Assembly: GCA_011041825.1 (NCBI GenBank) | Contig: DRAO01000109.1 | Span: forward strand, 1-5,160 | DNA: 5,160 bases | Source of the DNA: Chloroflexota bacterium | Lineage (GTDB): Bacteria; Chloroflexota; Anaerolineae; SpSt-600 | Direction: 5' to 3' | Part shown: positions 1 to 5,160 of the stretch, piece after piece | Numbering within the stretch: position 1 is the stretch's first letter | Layout: every line of letters starts with the position of its first letter | Notes under the pieces: generated by a model | Databases searched by the model: none | Told to the model about the DNA's origin: nothing | Seen by the model: only the letters and a program-made list of their open reading frames with translations | Translations under genes and position numbers: made by a program

Positions 1-570
1 CTTTTGGAGCTCCTGGTAAAAGTCAACGGTAACGCCGCTGATGGGCTGCGGAATTTCGCCTCTTATCCTTCCATGAATAAGACCGAAATCAAGTTGCCTC
101 TGGATCAGGATGGCATGGTCTGCTGCGAAGATGTGCTTAGGGCATGGCTGGTGGCCAATATTGATAAGCCCGACCGTTTGGATTTAAGGGAGATTTTCGG
201 CCCGGTGGAGGATTTGGAATGGTTCGCCAACAATGTGCCTTATCATGTTAGCAGGAAGAACATTGACCTGTTGTGCTTTCACTCCAACATGAAATACACA
301 GGCTTCCCACTGCGGTACAGGTTTACCGTAGTTGAATTGAAAAGGGGTACGGCCAAAGCGGATGATGTCTCCCAACTCCTGCGGTATTCCCGTTGGGTAG
401 CTGGGAGGCTGGCCGATGGCGAGGTTGAAACCGTGCAGCCGGTGTTAATCGCCTATCGGTTCGCCAAAGGGGCCAAGCTCAAAGCCCAGAACAGTGAGTT
501 CAATGAGAGGGGCATCTGGTTTTACAGGTACTGCGTGACTGACGGTGACATCCGCCTTGAAAAAACCTAG
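1..570 (+). CDS. NucS-like PD-(D/E)XK nuclease domain protein (DUF91-related), 5' partial
   Basis: The frame is open to the left edge, so the gene most likely begins outside the window; a TTG at 4-6 is the first possible start but has no ribosome binding site visible before it. Counting from that TTG, 188 residues are seen. They contain the pattern of the PD-(D/E)XK nuclease fold: Asp88 in NIDLLCF, Glu111-x-Lys113 in VVELKRG, and Gln124 in SQLLRYSRWV. The spacing and the ELKRG...QLLRY signature are those of the C-terminal catalytic domain of NucS/EndoMS, which cuts branched or mismatched DNA. The first ~65 residues do not resemble the NucS N-terminal domain that I know, so this may be another DUF91-type protein, for example a defence or repair nuclease. 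All catalytic residues are present, so the domain is probably active. The tpiA gene follows after 45 bp with its own strong ribosome binding site. The fold is fairly secure; the biological role is not. Confidence 0.7.
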   Translation, partial: LLELLVKVNGNAADGLRNFASYPSMNKTEIKLPLDQDGMVCCEDVLRAWLVANIDKPDRLDLREIFGPVEDLEWFANNVPYHVSRKNIDLLCFHSNMKYTGFPLRYRFTVVELKRGTAKADDVSQLLRYSRWVAGRLADGEVETVQPVLIAYRFAKGAKLKAQNSEFNERGIWFYRYCVTDGDIRLEKT

Positions 571-615
571 GGGCACTGCCCTGGGCTCAAAGCAAACAAA
601 TTTGGAGGTGTCCCA

Positions 616-1389
616 ATGCGCACGCCGATCATTGCCGGGAACTGGAAGATGAACAAGACCATCCGTGAGGCCATCCAACTTGTATTGGCGATGAAGGACG
701 AACTCGACGCCATCCAAGGCATAGAGAAAGTGCTGTGTCCGCCCTTTACGGCGTTGAGCGCCGTGAAACTGCTGGTAGCTGGAAGCTCCATCAAAGTTGG
801 AGCTCAGGACATATTCTGGGAGGAGAAGGGAGCCTACACAGGCGAAATCTCCCCCGTAATGCTGAAAGAGCTCTGCGATTACGTCATCATCGGCCACTCG
901 GAGCGGCGCAAGTACTTCGGCGAGACCGATGAGGGCGTAAACCGCAAGGTCAAAGCAGCCCTGGCCCATGGCCTCATCCCCATCATCTGCGTGGGCGAGA
1001 ATTTAGAGGAGAACGAGGCCGGACTTACGGAAGAGGTGGTCACCCGCCAGGTGAAAGGGGCCTTGGAAGGAGTACCAGCCCACGAGGTGGAGAAGTTGGT
1101 CATCGCCTATGAGCCGGTGTGGGCCATCGGCACCGGGAAGCCTGCCACGCCCGAAGGGGCGCAAGCCGTCATCGGCGGGACCATCCGCAAGCTCCTGGCC
1201 GAGATGTACGGCGAAGGTGTGGCCCGGAAGGTGCGCATCCAGTACGGTGGCAGCGTCAACCCCGCCAACATCGGCGGCTTTATAGCCCAGCCCGATATTG
1301 ATGGTGCCCTGGTGGGCGGGGCCAGCCTCAGGGCCAAGGACTTCGTGGAAATCATCCGGATGGCTGCTCAGGTGAAAAGCGAAGCATAG
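616..1389 (+). CDS. tpiA: Triosephosphate isomerase
   Basis: This cytosolic glycolytic and gluconeogenic enzyme interconverts dihydroxyacetone phosphate and glyceraldehyde 3-phosphate. The 257-residue protein has the usual bacterial length and all active-site motifs: Asn9 and Lys11 in AGNWKMN, catalytic His94 in IIGHSERR, catalytic base Glu166 in AYEPVWAIGTG with the mobile loop 6 after it, and the phosphate-binding YGGSVNPAN (210-218) and GALVGGASL segments. The ATG at 616 is preceded by GGAGG at 604-608 with a 7-base spacer, so the start is secure. The usual glycolytic neighbours (gap, pgk, gpmI) are not in the window. The last ~115 bp recur in diverged form at 1908-2045, which suggests that this copy was introduced by recombination or is one half of a duplication. 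Its own C-terminus (VEIIRMAAQVKSEA) is shorter than that of the remnant. Confidence 0.98.
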   Translation: MRTPIIAGNWKMNKTIREAIQLVLAMKDELDAIQGIEKVLCPPFTALSAVKLLVAGSSIKVGAQDIFWEEKGAYTGEISPVMLKELCDYVIIGHSERRKYFGETDEGVNRKVKAALAHGLIPIICVGENLEENEAGLTEEVVTRQVKGALEGVPAHEVEKLVIAYEPVWAIGTGKPATPEGAQAVIGGTIRKLLAEMYGEGVARKVRIQYGGSVNPANIGGFIAQPDIDGALVGGASLRAKDFVEIIRMAAQVKSEA

Positions 1390-1403
1390 AAACTGGGTTG
1401 GCA

Positions 1404-1408
1404 GGAGG
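1404..1408 (+). promoter_or_regulatory. Ribosome binding site that sets the start of the 94-aa gene
   Basis: GGAGG lies 7 bases before the ATG at 1416. This favours that ATG over the in-frame TTG at 1398, which lies upstream of the site and has none of its own. Confidence 0.75.
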
Positions 1409-1415
1409 CGTGGCT

Positions 1416-1700
1416 ATGAGGGTTTCGTTAAGCAAGGTTAGCGCAGCGCTGGCTATGCCAGAAGACGAGGTAATCCGTAAGGGGGTTATTTCCCTCTTGG
1501 AAAAAGAAATCCGTCTCGCCGAGGAGGCAATAGCTGCTATCCGTGAGCGATATGATGTGCTCTCCAAGGAAGAGCTTTACGAAGCTATAAAATCCGGCCG
1601 GGTGGTTGAACATCCGGCGTGGGAGGACTATATCGTTTGGAAGAACAAAGAAACCCACATAGCCAAGCTGCGAGAGTTGCTAAAACTGGAGGAAGCATAA
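1416..1700 (+). CDS. Small helical protein, candidate antitoxin-like partner
   Basis: The 94-residue protein has no signal peptide or membrane segment. Residues 1-22 (RVSLSKVSAALAMPEDEVIR) look like a short strand-helix or small DNA-binding-type N-terminus. Residues 22-47 and 78-93 are charged and helical, with coiled-coil character. A middle block, LSKEELYEAIKSGRVVEHPAWED (49-71), resembles a motif I recall from small antitoxin-like proteins of thermophilic bacteria and archaea that are encoded just before a TumE/DUF6516-type gene. The next gene starts 3 bp after its stop, as is usual for such pairs. The region is more AT-rich than tpiA, and the pair sits between two copies of the tpiA 3' end, consistent with acquired DNA. 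The family assignment is from memory of sequence style and is uncertain; that it is a real gene is well supported by its ribosome binding site and tight spacing. Confidence 0.65.
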   Translation: MRVSLSKVSAALAMPEDEVIRKGVISLLEKEIRLAEEAIAAIRERYDVLSKEELYEAIKSGRVVEHPAWEDYIVWKNKETHIAKLRELLKLEEA

Positions 1701-1703
1701 CCA

Positions 1704-1898
1704 ATGCTCTCCATTTACCGGACCTTGGCAACCATCGCTGAAAGAGAATTTAAGGACGTAGTGAAGGATGCTTCCTTTATGCACTTTGAAACCGAAGGCG
1801 ATGTCCGAGAGAGCTTCTTATCACCGGAGATAACACGTGCTTTCAGAGAAGTGCTTTCTTTCATTAAAGCTAAACTCAGGGGAACTGCTGAGCTTTAA
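1704..1898 (+). CDS. Small protein, possibly an internally deleted TumE/DUF6516-like toxin
   Basis: The 64-residue frame begins 3 bp after the preceding stop; GGAGG at 1688-1692 lies 11 bases before its ATG. The N-terminus (MLSIYRTLATIAEREFKDVV) is a charged helix. The C-terminal half (VRESFLSP followed by ITRAFREVLSFIKAKL) resembles the last helix of TumE/DUF6516-type proteins, which in my memory are about 100-130 residues long and carry a beta-rich core with a conserved HxH-type region in between. Here the two ends are joined within about ten residues (around 22-33), so the core appears to be missing. If so, the product is a defective relic rather than a working toxin. It could instead be a genuinely short protein of unknown function. 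The reading frame continues past the TAA directly into the tpiA remnant, probably by chance. Confidence 0.5.
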   Translation: MLSIYRTLATIAEREFKDVVKDASFMHFETEGDVRESFLSPEITRAFREVLSFIKAKLRGTAEL

Positions 1899-1907
1899 CC
1901 TTGCCAA

Positions 1908-2045
1908 GCTTATGGTCAGCCCGACATTGAGGGGATGTTAGTGGGCGGAGCCAGCCTCAGGGCCAAGGACTTCGTGGAGATTGTGCAGATGAGCGCAGAG
2001 GTCAGGAGCAAAACGGGCAAACCGCTAGAGGAGGATGAAGGATGA
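1908..2045 (+). pseudogene. Orphan 3' fragment of a second tpiA gene
   Basis: The frame starting at GCT 1908 reads AYGQPDIEGMLVGGASLRAK then DFVEIVQMSAEVRS, matching the end of the intact TpiA (FIAQPDIDGALVGGASLRAKDFVEIIRMAAQVKS). At the DNA level 1950-1978 is identical to 1321-1349 (29 bases), with one mismatch in the 9 bases before that; the flanks have many differences, including synonymous ones. The fragment covers only the last beta strand and helices of the barrel; active-site Lys, His and Glu are all absent, so it cannot be an isomerase. It ends KTGKPLEEDEG and a TGA that overlaps the ATG of the radical SAM gene (ATGA, 2042-2045). An unobstructed frame with a possible GTG start at 1941 behind GAGGGG (1929-1934) could still give a short peptide that couples translation into the next gene. 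Confidence 0.88.
2030..2034 (+). promoter_or_regulatory. Ribosome binding site of the radical SAM gene, inside the tpiA remnant
   Basis: GGAGG lies 7 bases before the ATG at 2042, within the last codons of the tpiA remnant. It fixes the start of the radical SAM gene and shows that its translation signal was built into the end of the older tpiA copy. This may explain why the fragment has been kept. Confidence 0.7.
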
Positions 2046-3439
2046 AAGTAACGTTGGTTTACCCTGGCATCTCCGGCTATGGATTTAACTCCCTGGGACG
2101 GGGGATGGATGCCGGATGGGTGAGCCACGGCTTGGCGCACCTTTCCTCGGCGGCCAAGGCCAAGGGGTTCGAAGTTGACCTCATTGACCTGAGAGCGCTC
2201 TCGGGATGGGAAGAGTTTAAGGACGAAGTGAGAAAGCGGGAGCCGAGGGTGGTGGGCCTCACGATGATGAGCGTGGACTACAACCCCGTGATGCGCTGCG
2301 TGGACATCATCAAAGAAGAAATTGACCCCAACATCATCACCGTGGTGGGAGGGCCTCACCCCACGGTGGCCTTGGACGAGGTAGCCAAAAACCACAACAT
2401 TGATTACATCGTCATCCGGGAGGGAGAAATCACCTTCCCCAAGCTCCTCAAGGCCATCGAAGAGGGCAGGCCGCCGGAGGAGCGGGTGCTGGTGGGGGAG
2501 CCCCCTGACCTCGACGCCATCCCCTTCCCCGACCGGGACCTCTTCCTGAACGAGTGGCGCAAGTACGGCTATACCCTCAACTCACCTGAGGTGCCCTTCG
2601 TGGAAGAGCTCCCCCCGCCTTTCCTCACCATCATTGCCGGACGGGGCTGTAAATACAATTGCAACTTCTGTCAGCCCGCCGAGCGCAAGATATTCGGGCG
2701 CAAGGTGCGCCGCCGCAGCCCCCAGAACGTCATCGCCGAACTGAAACTCCTGCGGGAGAAGTACAACTTCGCCAGCTTTATGTTCCACGACGACTGCCTC
2801 ACCGAAGACCGGGAATGGGTCATCGAGTTCTGCCGCCTCTACAAGGCCGAGGGCTTCACCCAACCTTTCTTCTGCCAATCCCGTGCTGACATCATCGTCC
2901 GGCACGAGGATATGGTGAAGCTGATGGTGGACACCGGCTGCCGGGGGATGTTCATCGGCTTTGAATCGGGCAGCGACCGGGTGCTGCGCTTTTTGCGCAA
3001 GGGCACCACACGGGAGATTAACCTCAAGGCGGCCAAAATCTGCAAGAAGTACGGGATCGTCATCTGGGCCAATTATATGCTGGGCATCCCCACCGAGACC
3101 AAGGAAGAGGTGATGGAAACCATCTCGATGATGAAGGAAATTGACCCCGACTACTACAGCCCGGCCTTCTACACCCCCCATCCTGGCAGCGACCTCTACG
3201 ATTACTGCATCGAACACGGCCTCTCCCTCATCACCAGCCACGACCAGTACCGCCGCAATCCTACGGAGATGAAGATCAAGGGCCTGGATTACGAATTTTT
3301 GAAGTGGGCTTTGGAAGAATCCCAGCGCCGCAAGTCTTGGAACGCCTTCAAGCGCAAAGTCCGCAAGCTCTGGAAGCGCTACGCCAGGCCGAAGAAAGCG
3401 GCAAGGAAAGCGTGGAAGTTGCTGAGAGAACTTGTGTAG
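2042..3439 (+). CDS. Radical SAM protein with N-terminal B12-binding-like domain
   Basis: The 465-residue cytosolic protein has two domains. Residues 1-~140 form a Rossmann-like B12-binding domain: an initial VTLVYPG strand, LAHLSSAAKAKGFEVDLIDL, VVGLTMMSVDY, then VVGGPHPT (101-108) and IDYIVIREGE. The strict DxHxxG cobalamin motif is not seen, as in many BchE-like relatives. Residues ~195-400 are the radical SAM barrel, with the 4Fe-4S ligands Cys203, Cys207 and Cys210 (CxxxCxxC in GRGCKYNCNFCQP), then FHDDCLTEDREW, the GFESGS segment and YMLGIPTET. A C-terminal tail from about 425 is rich in Lys and Arg. Such enzymes cleave S-adenosylmethionine to a 5'-deoxyadenosyl radical and often methylate or rearrange lipids, tetrapyrroles or other metabolites; the substrate here cannot be told. 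The start is secured by its ribosome binding site and ATGA overlap with the tpiA remnant. The family is certain, the function open. Confidence 0.92.
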   Translation: MKVTLVYPGISGYGFNSLGRGMDAGWVSHGLAHLSSAAKAKGFEVDLIDLRALSGWEEFKDEVRKREPRVVGLTMMSVDYNPVMRCVDIIKEEIDPNIITVVGGPHPTVALDEVAKNHNIDYIVIREGEITFPKLLKAIEEGRPPEERVLVGEPPDLDAIPFPDRDLFLNEWRKYGYTLNSPEVPFVEELPPPFLTIIAGRGCKYNCNFCQPAERKIFGRKVRRRSPQNVIAELKLLREKYNFASFMFHDDCLTEDREWVIEFCRLYKAEGFTQPFFCQSRADIIVRHEDMVKLMVDTGCRGMFIGFESGSDRVLRFLRKGTTREINLKAAKICKKYGIVIWANYMLGIPTETKEEVMETISMMKEIDPDYYSPAFYTPHPGSDLYDYCIEHGLSLITSHDQYRRNPTEMKIKGLDYEFLKWALEESQRRKSWNAFKRKVRKLWKRYARPKKAARKAWKLLRELV

Positions 3440-3487
3440 GGGAAAGGATTGCGTATTCGGTTCATTAGGCTTTTTTAACCTGCCCCG

Positions 3488-3511
3488 GGCAAAAGCGAAT
3501 GCCTTGTTTTT
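3488..3511 (+). terminator. Weak possible intrinsic terminator after the radical SAM gene
   Basis: A short stem (GGCA 3488-3491 with TGCC 3500-3503, extendable by one G-T pair) has an 8-base loop and is followed by TTGTTTTT. The stem is too short to be convincing. The surrounding 139-bp gap (3440-3578) otherwise holds only a weak promoter-like pair (TTGCGT 3449-3454 and TTTTTA 3472-3477, 17 bases apart), so where transcription stops and restarts before the kinase is unclear. Confidence 0.22.
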
Positions 3512-3566
3512 CCCTTACAGTAGATTAAGAGGGGAATTGTTACGTGACCGGAATCAAGCAAGGGGA

Positions 3567-3574
3567 AAGGGGGG
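3567..3574 (+). promoter_or_regulatory. Purine-rich ribosome binding site of the kinase gene
   Basis: A run AAGGGGGG ends 4 bases before the ATG at 3579 and includes AAGGGG at 6 bases. It supports that ATG, or the adjacent GTG at 3576, as the start rather than the TTG at 3432. Confidence 0.5.
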
Positions 3575-3578
3575 AGTG

Positions 3579-5027
3579 ATGGGCCTAAAATCGAAGGGGA
3601 TGCGCCCCTTCAACCTTACCCTTTATCTAAGTATCACAACCCTAATAGCAGTTATATTGCTGACTCTTTGCATCACTTATTTCTTCGGACATAAGCTTAC
3701 CGAGAGCATAATGGTGGTCAGTGAGCGTTACGCTCTGAACATAGCCCGGGGCATAGGGTTCCAGATTTTCCGGGACTTCACCTTGCCACTCCGGTTGAGA
3801 GGGGAAACCGTTAACCTCCAGGACCCCTCTCAACTTCGCCTCCTGCACAGGGTGGTGCGTGATAACCTGAGCGGCTTTGGGATAGAGCACCTTGATATAT
3901 ATGATGAAACCGGCAAAGTCATTTACAGCACCGATGTAAAGCGGATAGGGTGGATAGAAGCGGATGATCCTCACATTGAGCAGGCCCTCAAGGGGGAGAT
4001 AGTATCATTTGTGGAAACCCGTTCAATCAAGCTCCCCATAGGTAAGACCAGGGAGATAAGCACCATCGTTACCTGTGTACCCATCGGGTTAAAAAAAGGC
4101 GAGCAGGAGAGGGTGGAGCGCTTCAAAGGCATATTTTGCCTCCGCCAGGATATAACCCCCTTAAGGATTTTCCTCCTGCGCACAAAAGCAACAATAGTAG
4201 GGGGCATCCTCGCCTTTATGGCCCTTTTCTTCGCAGTGCTTCTGCTCATCGCCCGTTCTGCCGACAACATAATCCGTCGTCAGACAGAGACTATACGACG
4301 CAAGAACCAGGAGCTAGAGGAGCTGGAGAAGCTTAAACGAGACCTCATCAATATGATTGTGCATGATATGAAGAACCCTCTCACTGCTATCACGGGTAAC
4401 ATAGACCTGGTTCTGGAGGGCATCGGTGGTGAGGTCCAACCCCGTCAGAGGGAATTCCTGAAGCGGGCTCAGCTTAACGGACAGAGGCTTCTGGCAATGA
4501 TAAGCAATCTGCTTGACATAAGCAAAATGGAGGAAGGGAAGCTGGTGCTTGAAAAAGCGCCTTTTAACCTCCGGGAAGTGGTGGATGAGGTGGTGGCTGA
4601 CTCGATGGCGATAGCGGTGGAGGAAGACAAGGAAATCACCGTAGATATACCCGAGGGATTGCCACCCCTCAATGCCGACCGGGAGATGATAAGGCGGGTC
4701 CTGGCGAATCTGGTCTCCAATGCGATAAAGCATACTTTTGAGGGTGGGCATATCAAAATTGCAGCCCGGATGAAGGGCGAGGAGATGTGGATAAGCGTGC
4801 AGGATGATGGTGAAGGGATACCGCCCGAATATCATCAGAAAATCTTTGAGAAATTCGCCCGGGTCAAGGAGAAGAAGCTGGGCTACAAAACTGATACCGG
4901 TTTGGGGCTGGCATTCTGCAAGTTGGCTGTGGAGGCTCATGGTGGCCGGATTTGGGTGGAAAGCGAGGTGGGCAAAGGAAGCACTTTCACCTTTACCATA
5001 CCTGCTTCCACGGCGCAATCTGAGTAA
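3579..5027 (+). CDS. Membrane sensor histidine kinase (orphan)
   Basis: The 482-residue protein is a two-component sensor. Transmembrane segment 1 spans about 13-36 and segment 2 about 205-225. The ~165 residues between them lie outside the membrane and look like a PAS-like/Cache sensor fold (EHLDIYDETGKVIYS at 103-117, then EQALKGE). No HAMP domain is evident after segment 2; instead a charged coiled coil (about 230-256) leads into the HisKA helix with phospho-acceptor His262 in VHDMKNPLTAI. The ATPase domain has the N box (NLVSNAIKH, Asn377/Asn381), G1 (DDGEGIP, 409-415), F box (FEKF, 423-426) and G2 (TGLGLAF, 440-446), so it should be catalytically complete. The frame is open back to a TTG at 3432, but that start overlaps the radical SAM gene and its extra residues look non-coding. 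No response regulator lies in the window, and the signal sensed is unknown. Confidence 0.93.
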   Translation: MGLKSKGMRPFNLTLYLSITTLIAVILLTLCITYFFGHKLTESIMVVSERYALNIARGIGFQIFRDFTLPLRLRGETVNLQDPSQLRLLHRVVRDNLSGFGIEHLDIYDETGKVIYSTDVKRIGWIEADDPHIEQALKGEIVSFVETRSIKLPIGKTREISTIVTCVPIGLKKGEQERVERFKGIFCLRQDITPLRIFLLRTKATIVGGILAFMALFFAVLLLIARSADNIIRRQTETIRRKNQELEELEKLKRDLINMIVHDMKNPLTAITGNIDLVLEGIGGEVQPRQREFLKRAQLNGQRLLAMISNLLDISKMEEGKLVLEKAPFNLREVVDEVVADSMAIAVEEDKEITVDIPEGLPPLNADREMIRRVLANLVSNAIKHTFEGGHIKIAARMKGEEMWISVQDDGEGIPPEYHQKIFEKFARVKEKKLGYKTDTGLGLAFCKLAVEAHGGRIWVESEVGKGSTFTFTIPASTAQSE

Positions 5028-5070
5028 CTGGAGTCTAGCGATTTTGAAAACGCGCAAAAAGCTTAAAAGC

Positions 5071-5153
5071 GGACGCAGATTCTCGCAGGCTTCGCACGCA
5101 GATTTCTAATATTTTCAAGGATTATCTGAGAAAATCTGCGTGAATCTGCGTCC
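5071..5153. repeat. Nested inverted-repeat element (REP/MITE-like)
   Basis: Two perfect 11-bp inverted repeats are nested: GGACGCAGATT (5071-5081) pairs with AATCTGCGTCC (5143-5153), and CACGCAGATTT (5095-5105) pairs with AAATCTGCGTG (5132-5142). The right arms are directly adjacent, while the left arms are separated by 13 bases that hold a degenerate TCGCAGG. The same ACGCAGATT core thus occurs twice on each strand. A hairpin with an internal bulge and a ~26-base AT-rich loop can form. It lies 43 bp after the kinase stop. Similar ATCTGCGT repeats are, as I recall, scattered between genes in many uncultured bacterial genomes. It has no T-tract directly after it, so it is not a standard terminator, though the hairpin may protect mRNA 3' ends. 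It is not a CRISPR array, since there are only inverted pairs. Confidence 0.75.
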
Positions 5154-5160
5154 AAAGTAA

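Larger units (their letters stand above)
1390..1907. other. Segment inserted between tpiA and the tpiA 3' remnant
   Basis: This segment lies between the stop of the complete tpiA and the point where tpiA-like sequence resumes (about 1908). It carries two small genes and is visibly more AT-rich than tpiA or the radical SAM gene. I see no transposase, no obvious terminal inverted repeats and no clear short target duplication at its ends, so it does not look like a classical insertion sequence. The arrangement of full gene, cargo, then orphan 3' end of the same gene is what remains when an element replaces a gene's end, or when recombination with a homologous tpiA allele brings in flanking DNA. 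The extent and the insertion model are inference; the duplicated tpiA end is directly visible. Confidence 0.45.

Noticed and set aside
571..615. Small hairpin (GGGC/GCCC) between the nuclease gene and tpiA
   Set aside because: The stem is only 4-5 bp with no T-tract after it, so it cannot be called a terminator or regulatory element.
445..969. Long open frame on the - strand across the nuclease and tpiA genes (174 codons)
   Set aside because: It lies opposite two clearly coding + strand genes, resembles no protein I know, and spans the gap and the ribosome binding site of tpiA.
1398..1415. TTG start adding six residues to the 94-aa protein
   Set aside because: The GGAGG at 1404-1408 lies inside that extension and points to the ATG at 1416.
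2582..3241. 219-codon - strand frame inside the radical SAM gene
   Set aside because: It lies opposite the conserved radical SAM domain; the sequence is low-complexity-like and is explained by codon bias of the + strand gene.
3432..3578. N-terminal extension of the kinase from a TTG at 3432
   Set aside because: It would overlap the radical SAM gene, has no ribosome binding site, and the extra 49 residues precede a normal short N-terminus before membrane segment 1 at the ATG 3579.
4314..5057. 247-codon - strand frame opposite the histidine kinase
   Set aside because: It is the shadow of the HisKA and ATPase domains, whose motifs are intact on the + strand; no recognisable family.
5071..5153. 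CRISPR array
   Set aside because: The repeated unit occurs in inverted pairs with irregular spacing and no spacers of uniform length.

Overview
The window looks like a piece of a bacterial chromosome, probably from an uncultured, possibly thermophilic lineage. The basis is a bacterial-type triosephosphate isomerase, strong GGAGG ribosome binding sites and a bacterial membrane histidine kinase. Chloroflexota-like or another deep-branching anaerobe is a guess from gene style, not something the sequence proves. All supported genes lie on the + strand.

Layout: (1) 1-570, the end of a PD-(D/E)XK nuclease related to the C-terminal domain of NucS (DUF91), open at the left edge. (2) 616-1389, an intact triosephosphate isomerase gene, tpiA. 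(3) 1416-1898, two small, closely spaced genes that are more AT-rich than their neighbours and resemble a toxin-antitoxin type pair; the second looks internally deleted. (4) 1908-2045, a second, diverged copy of the last ~45 codons of a tpiA gene, with no 5' part. (5) 2042-3439, a radical SAM protein with an N-terminal B12-binding-like domain. (6) 3440-3578, a non-coding gap. (7) 3579-5027, an orphan sensor histidine kinase. (8) 5071-5153, a nested inverted-repeat element built from copies of an ACGCAGATT unit.

The most informative structure is the tpiA locus. The tpiA tail at 1908-2045 ends in an ATGA overlap with the radical SAM gene, so the older arrangement was probably tpiA translationally coupled to that gene. 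A segment carrying the two small genes now sits between a complete tpiA and this leftover tail. This fits either insertion or allele replacement at tpiA by recombination with a related but diverged copy, or an old tandem duplication whose second copy was mostly lost. The remaining genes (nuclease, radical SAM enzyme, kinase) show no evident common pathway. I see no clearly new multi-gene system; the interest lies in the scar at tpiA and its cargo.
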